This document shows, one piece after another, positions 6,538 to 17,379 of a DNA stretch of 64,000 nt. The notes under the pieces were generated by a model that searched no databases, had not been told where the DNA came from, and was given only the letters and a program-made list of their open reading frames with translations. The position numbers were made by a program, and so were the translations under genes. This DNA comes from Devosia riboflavina (lineage in GTDB: Bacteria > Pseudomonadota > Alphaproteobacteria > Rhizobiales > Devosiaceae): contig NZ_JQGC01000004.1 in assembly GCF_000743575.1 (NCBI RefSeq), positions 62,001 to 126,000 on the forward strand, in the 5' to 3' direction. Within the stretch, counting starts at the first letter, position 1, and each line of letters opens with the position of its first letter.

Positions 6538-8660
6538 CAGAAAGCTCCCTTGATACCGGCCGAAATAGCCACGGTCGGATCGCGCCCATTGGTCGCCAGA
6601 TGCACCGATGTCGACAGCGACACCGCATCATTAACCCGATGATCTAGCTCCAGCCCCAGCCGCCCCCAGGTCTGCCCATAGGTCCCCCCGCCAAGCGAGA
6701 AGCTGAACAGCCCGTCCACCTGCCCCACGGCCGACGCCGCCGTACCGGTGCGATGCGCCAGTTCCAGCGTCGTGCTGAGCCTCGTGTCTTTCGAAAATTC
6801 CGTGACCGCCGTCACACCGACGCGAATATCCGTATGGCCCAGATTCTGCGCCGCAAACCGCGCCGGAAACGGCCCGCCACTCTCGCTATACCCGTCCACA
6901 TGCAGCGCCCCGAACGACACCGAGGCCCACGGATTGAAACTGGTATTGCCGATCTTGGCCGCCTCCAGCCAATCCGCCCGCACGCGCACCACGCCACCCA
7001 TGGCATTGGTCTGCCCGCTCGACATTGCCGTCGCCGCACCATTCGAATAGGCCCGATCCACCTTGGCGTTCCATCCGCCCAGCATGCCGGTCACCGACAG
7101 CAGCAGCGGCGTACCATCCGGCTGCCAATCCACCTCGCCCAGCACATATTGCCCCACCATATTGGCGGCCCCGCCCAGCGACAGCGCCTGCCACGAAGCC
7201 GTCGTGCCCACCGCACCACCAAGCCGCACGGCGCCCCCCGCCAGGTCGACGCAACCCCCGGCCTCCGCCAGCGCCAAATTCGCGCCGCTCTGGCCATAAT
7301 GGGCAAAATCCCCCGTCGCCCAGGCGCACATGTCGCCCGAAAGATCCGGCGTCAGCATCAATGGCCGGTGGTGCGCCCCATTCATCGGCAGCCAGGTCAG
7401 AAATTCCCCGGCATTGGCGATCCCCGCGGCGCCATAAAGCGTCGATTGGTATTCCGCCACATTCATGATGCCGGAGCCTGGATTGGGCCCCGTATCGGCG
7501 ATGACCCGGGCAATATAGATTTCCCATTCGCCGTCATCGTTCAGCATCGTGCCCGTCACGAGGCTGCCATCCGAATTCGTCGCCTGAGCGTCCGTCAGCG
7601 TATAGTCCACCGAAACGCCCGCGCGCCGAAGCCAGTCGGCAACCGACAGCATGCCGGTGTCCTCTTCCCAGCGGAACGCGACATCATCACCTGCGGCCGA
7701 CTCCGAACGCCCGACAACCACCCGACCATCACCCGAAACAGCGGATGCAGCGCTTTCGTCGCCGCCCAGCGTCCCCAGCTCATACATGCTGCCGCCATTG
7801 TATCCGCCTGTCGCCCCTTCGACCCAGCGAAAGGCCCGCAAGTGACCGCCGCCGGCAGCATCCAGCTCGGCCGCCCCGACAATGACGGTACCATCGTCGG
7901 AAATGTCATAGGGATTGGTTTCCCAGCCGCCCAGACTGCCCAGTGCCACGTGGCTGACAACGCCGCCCTGGATGCCGCTGATATCGTATCGGTAAGCCTC
8001 CGGCGTGCCTCCGGGATACTCTTGGCCAGTTGTGTAGCGGCCATTGCCCGAAATTCCGCCCAGAGTGACGTTGATCGCACCAGTGGCCGAAAGCATTTCG
8101 TGCATTTGTGGATTCGAGACGACGCCGGTCGTTGCGTCCTTGATCCACACAAAGCGCGTATCCGTGCCATCGCCGCGCCGCGCAAATCCCACCACGATGC
8201 GACCATCATTGGAAACATCATAGGCCATGCTGCGATTGCCGCCGAGCGAGCCGATATATTCGAGCCCGCCATCCTCGGTCCAGCGGAACGCACCCGGCAT
8301 GGAAATGAAGTTCGAGTAGCCAACGACCACGCTGCCATCCCAGGACACGCCGGTAGCGTAGGAGTTGGCGCCGATATCGGCCCCAAGATCGACCGCATTG
8401 CCGCCGCTGTCCCACCGTGTCGCACGCCACAAGCCTGAACCGGAAGCCTGCAGGAGACCAACGACATAAGCGCCATTTCCGCTCATGGCCTGGGAAAGGA
8501 TTGAACTCGGCTCGTTGGGAAGCCCATAAATCCTGTCAAAGCGGCTCTGCGCCTCCGCCTTCGGAGCCGCGACCAGAGCTGTCGTTGCCATCAGCGCCGC
8601 CGCCAACAGCCACCGCCCCCCGATCTGTCGTTTCCGTGTCCCAAAAGCGCGCGCCGCCAT
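6537..8660 (-). CDS. HAF-repeat autotransporter
   Basis: A 707-residue protein: signal peptide (about residues 1-37, ending AEAQ), then a passenger of repeated HAF units such as YIGSLGGNRSMAYDVSNDG and LGTLGGDESAASAVSGDG (residues about 50-370), then a beta-rich C-terminal domain (about 430-707) ending in Phe, typical of an autotransporter beta-barrel. It should be displayed on or released from the outer membrane. GGGAGAGA precedes the ATG. A small exported protein is coupled downstream. Confidence 0.8.
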   Translation of the reverse strand: MAARAFGTRKRQIGGRWLLAAALMATTALVAAPKAEAQSRFDRIYGLPNEPSSILSQAMSGNGAYVVGLLQASGSGLWRATRWDSGGNAVDLGADIGANSYATGVSWDGSVVVGYSNFISMPGAFRWTEDGGLEYIGSLGGNRSMAYDVSNDGRIVVGFARRGDGTDTRFVWIKDATTGVVSNPQMHEMLSATGAINVTLGGISGNGRYTTGQEYPGGTPEAYRYDISGIQGGVVSHVALGSLGGWETNPYDISDDGTVIVGAAELDAAGGGHLRAFRWVEGATGGYNGGSMYELGTLGGDESAASAVSGDGRVVVGRSESAAGDDVAFRWEEDTGMLSVADWLRRAGVSVDYTLTDAQATNSDGSLVTGTMLNDDGEWEIYIARVIADTGPNPGSGIMNVAEYQSTLYGAAGIANAGEFLTWLPMNGAHHRPLMLTPDLSGDMCAWATGDFAHYGQSGANLALAEAGGCVDLAGGAVRLGGAVGTTASWQALSLGGAANMVGQYVLGEVDWQPDGTPLLLSVTGMLGGWNAKVDRAYSNGAATAMSSGQTNAMGGVVRVRADWLEAAKIGNTSFNPWASVSFGALHVDGYSESGGPFPARFAAQNLGHTDIRVGVTAVTEFSKDTRLSTTLELAHRTGTAASAVGQVDGLFSFSLGGGTYGQTWGRLGLELDHRVNDAVSLSTSVHLATNGRDPTVAISAGIKGAF

Positions 8661-8678
8661 AAGTCTCTCCCAAAAGCA

Positions 8679-8709
8679 AAAGCCGGTCCTTGCGAACCGG
8701 CTTTGGCAA
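8679..8709 (-). terminator. Rho-independent terminator of the AraC-family gene
   Basis: A 9-bp stem AAAGCCGGT/ACCGGCTTT followed on the minus strand by TTTTGCTTTTG, located between the AraC-family gene and the autotransporter gene. Confidence 0.7.
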
Positions 8710-8780
8710 TTAGGGCACCCATTTCATCAGCTCAACGTGAGCGCCTCTCAGTCAAAACCATTGCCCTTCGCCATAACGGC

Positions 8781-9749
8781 CTAGACCTCCTCCTCGCCCC
8801 GCTTCCACGCCCCCGGCGTCACGCCAAAGCGCCGTCGAAACGCGGTGACAAAATTGCTCACCTGCGCATAGCCCAGTTCCCAGGCAAGCTGCTTGAGCGG
8901 CAAAGGCGTCCCCTCCTCCAGCGCCTGCCGCGCCGCATCGAGCCGCGCATCGCGCAGGAAGGCAAACACCGTCGTGCCATAGAGCTGCCGAAACCCGCGA
9001 TTGAGCCGCTTTGCTGAAAGCCCCACGTCCCGCGACAACGCCTCGAGATCGGGCGGCTCGCGCAAATCGAACAGCAGCCGGTCACGCGCCATGCGCACCT
9101 TCGCCAGGTCGCGAGCCGGCAATGTATCGTCCGCCTCATGCGACCGGTCGAGCACGCTGAACTGATGGGCGAGAAATTCCAGCGCCTTGGCCTGGCGGAA
9201 AATCCGGTTCATCGGCCCACGAAAGGCCGGGCGCAGCAGCTCCTGCGCCACAAGGCGCAGCTTGGCCGGCAGCGTCGCCATGCCCAGAACATCGTCCTTT
9301 CCCCTGTCCAGCGATGCCGTGAACAGTTCCGGCAGGTTGGAATCTCCCCCCACCAGCTCCAGCGCCTCCGGCTCGAGCCGCAGCGACACGGCCCGCCATC
9401 CCCGATGCGCATCGATTTCGTAGCGCGCGCGCCTTTCGACCGGCGTCATCACATAGGCCCGACCATCCTCGCGCCAGCTTTCGTTGCCGCAGCCTTCAAG
9501 GCTCGCCACGCCCCGGCTCGTCAGGATGGCACCGAGAATAAGCCGTCCCCGGCTCGGCTCGCCCGCCTCCACCTCGATACTGAAACGGCAATCGGGCGTC
9601 GCCTCGCTGCGATAAAGCCACAGGCCCGGCAGCACCTGCGTCTCCTCGAGATAGGCCTTGGCGGCCCCATACCGAAAGCTCAGCCGCTCGCGCTCCGCGA
9701 AATCCGCGACTTGCGTGTGCCGCCCACTCGAAAACAACCAGTCCGTCAT
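8781..9749 (-). CDS. AraC-family transcriptional regulator
   Basis: A 322-residue protein with a C-terminal pair of helix-turn-helix motifs (about 230-320), including LEALSRDVGLSAKRLNRGFRQ and the second helix region ending VSNFVTAFRRRFGVTPGAW, diagnostic of AraC/PchR-type regulators. The N-terminal 200 residues form an effector or dimerisation domain I cannot assign. The start at 9749 follows GAGGGA and gives a normal family length. Divergent from the SH3 gene at 9952. Confidence 0.9.
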   Translation of the reverse strand: MTDWLFSSGRHTQVADFAERERLSFRYGAAKAYLEETQVLPGLWLYRSEATPDCRFSIEVEAGEPSRGRLILGAILTSRGVASLEGCGNESWREDGRAYVMTPVERRARYEIDAHRGWRAVSLRLEPEALELVGGDSNLPELFTASLDRGKDDVLGMATLPAKLRLVAQELLRPAFRGPMNRIFRQAKALEFLAHQFSVLDRSHEADDTLPARDLAKVRMARDRLLFDLREPPDLEALSRDVGLSAKRLNRGFRQLYGTTVFAFLRDARLDAARQALEEGTPLPLKQLAWELGYAQVSNFVTAFRRRFGVTPGAWKRGEEEV

Positions 9750-9859
9750 CCGCGTCCCTCGGAAGCAAGCCCGGCACGCTAGAAGAAAATCGCCTTCTGT
9801 CAAATCACTGAAATTATGAACGCCGGACGCCAATACATGCCGGAACAGTAAATGGCGCA

Positions 9860-9894
9860 TTCAGTACCAGTTCAGCGCCGGTGAACTTTACTGG
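9860..9894 (+). promoter_or_regulatory. TTCAG-N6-TTCAG repeat with conserved downstream TTTACTGG
   Basis: TTCAG at 9860 and 9871, then 11 bp, then TTTACTGG at 9887-9894. The same order and spacing (TTCAG, TTCAT, TTTAGTGG) occurs at 26910-26944 before another SH3 paralogue. The arrangement looks like an activator site next to a promoter. Confidence 0.5.
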
Positions 9895-9951
9895 CCTCAA
9901 CAAAGCGGGAGGGGCGGAGGGCCGTACCCCGCAGTTGAGGGACTGAACCAA

Positions 9952-10617
9952 ATGACCAAGACCATCGCACTCACCGCACTCTTTTCCACACTCACCCTGA
10001 TCGTCGGCACCAGTGCCGCCCTGGCCCAGCCGGGCGTCGCCACCAGCGGCGTCAATGTCCGCTCCGGCCCGGGCACCAATTTCGCCAAGCTCGGCGCGCT
10101 CAAGGCCGGCGAACTCGTCGACGTTCAGGAATGCCAGGGCTCCTGGTGCTTCGTCGATCGCCAGGCCGGCAAAGACGGCTGGGTCGCGGCCAATTACCTG
10201 AAACCTGCCGCCATCCAGGACGATGCCGACGAGGAAGAAGAGGACGACATCCCGTTCAATTTCGGCGTCACCGTCGGCCCCAATGGCCCGTCCATTTCCT
10301 TCGGCGTCGGCAACCAGCCCGCTCCCCTGCCGCAGCCGCCCCAACCCCAGCCGCCGCAAAATGGCGACAAGGCCTGCTTCTATACGGGCATCCAGTTCAC
10401 CGGCCAAAGCGCCTGCGTTGCCATCGGCGCCAATTCGACCTTCCTCGTGCCCGGCTGGGACAATGAAGTGGAAAGCTTCAAGATCATCGGCACCGGCAAG
10501 GTGGAAATCTGCCGCGACCCCAATTTCGGCGGCGGCTGCGCCGTCTATGTCAGCAGCCAGTCGAGCCTCCACCCATCCTATGCCAACAACGTATCGAGCT
10601 ATCAGACCTACTACTGA
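9952..10617 (+). CDS. Exported SH3b protein with crystallin/I36-like C-terminal domain
   Basis: A 221-residue protein: signal peptide (cleavage after ALA), SH3b domain at about 27-83 with GVNVRSGPGTNF and CQGSWCFV, an acidic run of Asp/Glu, a Pro/Gln linker, and a C-terminal domain with CFYTGIQFTGQSAC and ICRDPNFGGGCAVY, resembling beta/gamma-crystallin or peptidase-inhibitor I36 repeats. Envelope location is clear; the ligand is not. Same architecture as the protein at 1-592. Confidence 0.85.
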   Translation: MTKTIALTALFSTLTLIVGTSAALAQPGVATSGVNVRSGPGTNFAKLGALKAGELVDVQECQGSWCFVDRQAGKDGWVAANYLKPAAIQDDADEEEEDDIPFNFGVTVGPNGPSISFGVGNQPAPLPQPPQPQPPQNGDKACFYTGIQFTGQSACVAIGANSTFLVPGWDNEVESFKIIGTGKVEICRDPNFGGGCAVYVSSQSSLHPSYANNVSSYQTYY

Positions 10618-10624
10618 TCAAAGG

Positions 10625-10653
10625 AAAGGCCAGGCAATGCCGGGCCTTTTGCT
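10625..10653 (+). terminator. Rho-independent terminator
   Basis: The stem AAGGCC/GGCCTT with inner GGCA/TGCC, followed by TTTT, lies right after the SH3 gene stop. Confidence 0.75.
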
Positions 10654-10673
10654 ATTCAAACGACTGATGAACC

Positions 10674-10973
10674 CTAGTGCGGCGGATGCTCCGGCAATTG
10701 CTTGAGCTCCTCCTTCGTCCACGACGTCATGGCGTGAATTTCGCCGCCCTCGTCGCGCATGAAGTCCAGTTCATGTAGCGGCAGCGCAACCGGTTTGGCG
10801 CCAATGCCGAGAAAACCCCCAACATCGACAACGGCCGTACTGTCCATCCCGACCCCGTCGATATGATCGACAGTGCCGACCTTTTCATCATCGACATCAT
10901 AAATGATCGCCCCTTCGAGCATTGCCGGGACAAGCTCGGTGCTGGAAAGGCGTACATGATGGCTGTGGTCCAT
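10674..10973 (-). CDS. PRC-barrel domain protein
   Basis: A 99-residue soluble protein that is essentially one PRC-barrel domain (LEGAIIYDVDDEKVGTVDHI near residues 18-37, then the GIGAKPVALPLHELDF strand pair). PRC barrels occur in photosynthetic reaction centre H subunits and RimM; stand-alone forms in this group are usually stress-related and of unknown role. AAGGAG precedes the ATG at 10973. An EcfG-like promoter lies just upstream. Confidence 0.8.
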   Translation of the reverse strand: MDHSHHVRLSSTELVPAMLEGAIIYDVDDEKVGTVDHIDGVGMDSTAVVDVGGFLGIGAKPVALPLHELDFMRDEGGEIHAMTSWTKEELKQLPEHPPH

Positions 10974-11000
10974 GGTCAATCTCCTTTCATCTCCCAGAGA

Positions 11001-11026
11001 AACCAATGGCAGCCCTGCTCCGTTCC
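11001..11026 (-). promoter_or_regulatory. Possible EcfG-type promoter
   Basis: On the minus strand GGAAC-N17-GGTT matches the EcfG general-stress consensus except for the first base of the -10 element. It is 28 bp from the PRC-barrel start. Confidence 0.4.
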
Positions 11027-11086
11027 GTCGGAGCTCAATCACAATGACGAGTGCCCAGCGCGAAGATTGACACACCTATCGGTGCA

Positions 11087-11113
11087 AGGTATATATACCT
11101 ATAATCGATAGGT
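11087..11113. promoter_or_regulatory. Palindromic operator cluster for the PadR operon
   Basis: A perfect 14-bp palindrome AGGTATATATACCT (11087-11100) overlaps an inverted repeat ACCTAT-N5-ATAGGT (11097-11113), directly before the PadR start at 11120. This fits an autoregulatory operator for a PadR-type repressor. Confidence 0.6.
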
Positions 11114-11119
11114 ATAGAT

Positions 11120-11458
11120 ATGCCCCCTACTCCATCCACTTTCCTCAATGGCATCCCCGAGCTCCTGGTCCTTCGCCTACTGCGCGATCGGGAAATGTAT
11201 GGTTACGAATTGGTACAAGCCATCCGCGAGGCCAGCGCCGATCAACTCACCTTCGCCGAAGGCGTCATCTATCCGCTTCTCCATACGCTGGAGCGTGACG
11301 GCGCCCTCTCCACCCGCCGCCAGACCATCAATGGCCGCAGCCGTGTCTATTATTCCATCACGCCCACCGGTAACGAACGCTTGGACGCCCTCTCCGCCCA
11401 TTGGCGCGCGCTCACCGGCGCCATCGCCAATATCCTGAAGGCGCCCCATCATGCGTGA
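11120..11458 (+). CDS. PadR-family transcriptional regulator
   Basis: A 112-residue winged-helix protein: LLVLRLLRDREMYGYELVQ followed by FAEGVIYPLLHTLERDGAL and YYSITPTGNERL are the classic PadR signature. PadR proteins are small repressors that usually control the adjacent gene. No Shine-Dalgarno sequence is apparent and the ATG lies within 7 bp of the operator palindromes. The stop overlaps the next gene by 8 bp, forming an operon with a HAAS-type membrane protein and a hydrolase. Confidence 0.9.
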   Translation: MPPTPSTFLNGIPELLVLRLLRDREMYGYELVQAIREASADQLTFAEGVIYPLLHTLERDGALSTRRQTINGRSRVYYSITPTGNERLDALSAHWRALTGAIANILKAPHHA

Positions 11459-12098
11459 GCGTTTCGCCGACCTTCTCGAAGACCTCCTTCGCGCCGGCAT
11501 CTCACCGCGCCGCGCAAACCGCTACGTCCGGGAACTTTCGGACCACCACGCCGATCTCATTGAACATCTGGAGGCACAAGGCCTTTCCCACCAAGAAGCC
11601 GAACAAAGCGCCACGCAGCGCCTCGGCTCTCACGATACGCTGCTGTTACCCATGCTCGCCGATGCCCGTTTCCGCAGCATGGCATCGCGCTGGCCCGCCG
11701 TGGTCTATCTCGTCCTGCCCCTCGTCTCGCAGATCATCCTGGCACTCCTCGCAGCGATATTCCTCATCGCCGCGGCTTCGACGCCCCTTCGCCCCGCTCT
11801 GATCGATCTCGCCTCTGGCGCCGCTATCCTATGGCTCACCGGTTCCGTCATCCTGAGTTGGGCCGCCATTCTCGCCGCCCATCGCCGCCGCGCCTCCATG
11901 CGCTGGCCGGTTATCGCAGCCTTGGCCGTCGCCACTCTCGCTGCCGCCGTAAATATCGGTGTCACTATGCCCGTGGCAGAAATCCATGGCGAAATCACCC
12001 TCGCCCTCACGCATCCGTCGCCGCTATCTCTGGTTACCCTCGCGGCCCTGTCCCTGCTGCCCCTCGTTCTCCATTTCCGCGCGAGGTCCGCGACATGA
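11451..12098 (+). CDS. HAAS-domain membrane protein
   Basis: A 215-residue protein. The N-terminal 65 residues are helical and charged and resemble the HAAS/DUF1700 signalling domain regularly encoded next to PadR genes; then four to five transmembrane segments follow (from about residue 80). The ATG at 11451 is within the PadR gene and the stop overlaps the next start as ATGA. Context suggests PadR represses this pair until a signal arrives; the function of the membrane part is unknown. Confidence 0.7.
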   Translation: MRERFADLLEDLLRAGISPRRANRYVRELSDHHADLIEHLEAQGLSHQEAEQSATQRLGSHDTLLLPMLADARFRSMASRWPAVVYLVLPLVSQIILALLAAIFLIAAASTPLRPALIDLASGAAILWLTGSVILSWAAILAAHRRRASMRWPVIAALAVATLAAAVNIGVTMPVAEIHGEITLALTHPSPLSLVTLAALSLLPLVLHFRARSAT

Positions 12099-12967
12099 AA
12101 AGCCTCGCCGCTCTTTTCCTGCTCACCGGCGCGGCAAGCGCGGCCCCGGAAGCCCATCACCTGACCCGCCCCGACGGCAGCCTCATCCACTACACAATCG
12201 ACCGGGCCGCCGAGCCCGCCACTGGCCTCCTCGTCCTCAGCCAGGGTTCCGGCTGCCGACCCGGCGCCCAAAACGCCGCACTCGCTACGGTCCGCGCCGC
12301 CTTCTCCGCCTATGACACTCTGATCGTCGAAAAAGCCGGCATCACACCCGATATGGAGATCGACGAACTCAACTGCCCCGCCGACTTCTACGATCGCTAC
12401 ACAGTCTCCCAGCGCATCGACGACTACGAAGCCGTCCTTTCCACGCTCGGCCCTCCACCCAGCCGCGTCGTCCTTTTCGGCGGCTCCGAAGGTGGCCTCG
12501 CCATGGCCATCCTCACGACCAGACTGCAAGCCGACGCCGCCATCATCTTCTCCTCCGCCACCGGCACCAGTTTTGGCGACATGGTGAAAAGCACCGTCCC
12601 GCCCGAAGGCCATGCCCACATCGATGCCGGCTTCGCCGCCGCCCGCGCCAATCCCGACAGCAGCGAGCTTTTCGCAGGCCACGCCTATCGCTTCTGGGCC
12701 GACATTCTCGATTACCGCTCCATTGATTATATGCGCCAAACCGACACGCCCTTCCTCCTCATCCAAGGCGGCCTCGACACCTCCTCCCCCCTCGCCGCGG
12801 CCCGCGCCACGGCCGATGCTTTCACCGCCGACGGCCGTTGCAACCTGACCTATTGGGAATTCCCCGCCCTCGACCACGGCATGCTCGACCCCCAAGGCGC
12901 CTCCCATCTCCCCTCAGTTGCGGCGATGGCCGCCGCCTGGGCGGAGAACCCCATCCCTGCGCGCTAA
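12095..12967 (+). CDS. Exported alpha/beta hydrolase
   Basis: A 290-residue protein with a signal peptide (cleavage after ASA) and an alpha/beta-hydrolase fold: nucleophile elbow GGSEGG, acid in QGGLDTSS, and C-terminal LDHGM supplying the His. Two Cys near GSGCRPG and LNCPADF may form a disulphide. It is the third gene of the PadR operon, so its expression is probably PadR-controlled. Substrate unknown; an esterase or peptidase role is possible. Confidence 0.75.
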   Translation: MKSLAALFLLTGAASAAPEAHHLTRPDGSLIHYTIDRAAEPATGLLVLSQGSGCRPGAQNAALATVRAAFSAYDTLIVEKAGITPDMEIDELNCPADFYDRYTVSQRIDDYEAVLSTLGPPPSRVVLFGGSEGGLAMAILTTRLQADAAIIFSSATGTSFGDMVKSTVPPEGHAHIDAGFAAARANPDSSELFAGHAYRFWADILDYRSIDYMRQTDTPFLLIQGGLDTSSPLAAARATADAFTADGRCNLTYWEFPALDHGMLDPQGASHLPSVAAMAAAWAENPIPAR

Positions 12968-13072
12968 CCCATCGGTAGTCGCGCCTCGGGTAAGTAAAAC
13001 TCGGCGCGCGGTCGATGCGTCCCATTAAGAGTTTTCCCGTAGAACTGACGGTGAAATGGTGGGAGCGCAGGC

Positions 13073-14479
13073 ATGAAGGACGTCGTTCATCTCTCGGAAG
13101 TCGTGGGTGCGCTCAGCTACGCCCTGGACCTCACCGAGGGTCAGCCGATCGGTCATAGCCTCCGCTGCTGCTGGATCGGCATGCATATCGGCAAGCGTCT
13201 GGGCTTGTCCGAAGCATCCCTGTCCGACCTCTATTATACGCTCCTGCTCAAGGACATCGGCTGCAGTTCCAATGCGGCGCGTATCTGCAAGCTCTATCTG
13301 ACCGACGACCTGAGCTTCAAAGGCTCCTACAAGCTGATCGACAACAAGCTTCCCGAAGTCTTGCGGTTTTTGCTCGCCAACACGGCGCGGAAATCCGGCT
13401 TCGTCGAACGCCTGCAGACCATGATCAGTGTCGCGCGCAGCAGCGGCGAAATCGCTCGCGAACTGATCGAAACGCGCTGCCAGCGTGGCGCCGACATCGT
13501 CCGCAACATGCATTTCTCGGAAGCCGTCGCCCACGGCATTCTCGATCTCGACGAACACTGGGATGGTTCCGGCCAGCCGTTGCAGCGTCGCGGCCGCGAT
13601 ATTTCCCTCTTTGCCCGCATCGCCCTGATCTCGCAGGTGGTCGACGTCTTCTTCATGCGCGGCGGCGCGCCCGCTGCCGTCGCGGAAGTGAAGAGCAGGT
13701 CCGGCCGCTGGTTCGACCCCGAACTGGTCTCGATCGTCGCGACCTTGGAAAGCGACGCCTTCTTCTGGCTTCCCCTCCTCGCCAATGATCTGCCGGATCG
13801 CGTCGCCGATCTCGAACCGCAAACCCTCGTGCGCTCCGTCGATGAAGACTATCTCGACGACATCGCCGCCGGCTTCGCCCAGGTGGTCGACGCCAAGAGC
13901 CCCTTCACTGCCGGCCACAGCGATCGCGTCTCCCTGTTCGCCGATCTCATCGCCGAAGAGCTTGGCTGCGATGCCGAACATCGCCGCTGGCTCAAGCGCG
14001 CCGCCCTTCTCCACGATATCGGTAAGCTCGGCGTTTCCAATACCGTTCTGGACAAGAATGGCCCGCTCGACGAGGAGGAATGGGAGCAGGTCCGCAGCCA
14101 CTCGCAGCTTGGCCGCATCATTCTCTCCAAGATCAGCGCCTTCCGCTCCATGGCCCGCATCGCCGGCGACCATCACGAGCGGCTCGACCGCAAGGGCTAT
14201 CCTTTCGGCATCGGCGCCGCCGAGATCGACCGCGACACCCGCATCGTCACGGCCGCCGATATTTTCGACGCCCTCACCGCCGACCGCCCCTATCGCAAGG
14301 CCATGCCGGTTCCCGCCGCCTTCGAGGTGATGGAACGCGGCCTCGGCACGGCCATCGATCCCGAAATTTTCGCCGCCCTGAAACGCGGCTTCGCCCGCAT
14401 CAACGGCATCGTCGAAGCCCCGGCTCCCGCAGCCGACGCCACAGAGGACAAGCACGCCGACGCGGCGAACGCCGCCTGA
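13073..14479 (+). CDS. Tandem HD-GYP domain protein
   Basis: A 468-residue cytoplasmic protein with two HD-GYP-type halves. The C-terminal one is intact: HDIGKLG at 314-320 and HHERLDRKGYP at 367-377, the metal and substrate motifs of cyclic-di-GMP phosphodiesterases. The N-terminal half has LKDIGCSS at 59-66 in place of HDIG and DEHWDGSGQP at 160-169, so it has lost the first metal His and is probably regulatory. No receiver or sensor domain is present. The C-terminus is an Ala/Pro/Asp tail. Confidence 0.85.
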   Translation: MKDVVHLSEVVGALSYALDLTEGQPIGHSLRCCWIGMHIGKRLGLSEASLSDLYYTLLLKDIGCSSNAARICKLYLTDDLSFKGSYKLIDNKLPEVLRFLLANTARKSGFVERLQTMISVARSSGEIARELIETRCQRGADIVRNMHFSEAVAHGILDLDEHWDGSGQPLQRRGRDISLFARIALISQVVDVFFMRGGAPAAVAEVKSRSGRWFDPELVSIVATLESDAFFWLPLLANDLPDRVADLEPQTLVRSVDEDYLDDIAAGFAQVVDAKSPFTAGHSDRVSLFADLIAEELGCDAEHRRWLKRAALLHDIGKLGVSNTVLDKNGPLDEEEWEQVRSHSQLGRIILSKISAFRSMARIAGDHHERLDRKGYPFGIGAAEIDRDTRIVTAADIFDALTADRPYRKAMPVPAAFEVMERGLGTAIDPEIFAALKRGFARINGIVEAPAPAADATEDKHADAANAA

Positions 14480-14606
14480 GGCCCGTTCCCTCTCCGTTCA
14501 CAATATGTTAAAAGCCGCGCTCCGTTTCCCTGCTGACATTGCGTGACAGGACACCCATCTTAGGGTCACCCTGCACCATCCGTTCTGCTGAAGAAGAGCC
14601 CGCGCC

Positions 14607-17240
<2,634 letters not shown>

Positions 17241-17379
17241 GCCACAATCGAGCCGAGTTAAACTAGCGCCGGCCTTCTTTCTCTCTCCAGTTCTAGGTGA
17301 GAGTTAGGACTAGACGAGCATCTGCGTGTAGACAAAAAGACAACAGCGCGATCTTCTTTACTTGATAGGGGAGATTCGT

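Noticed and set aside
6753-8438. 561-codon plus-strand frame opposite the HAF autotransporter
   Set aside because: Arg/Pro-rich composition, no motif, and the opposite strand has a signal peptide, HAF repeats and a C-terminal barrel.
13025-14455. 476-codon minus-strand frame opposite the HD-GYP gene
   Set aside because: It mirrors the HD-GYP reading frame, with no recognisable motif and no ribosome-binding site.
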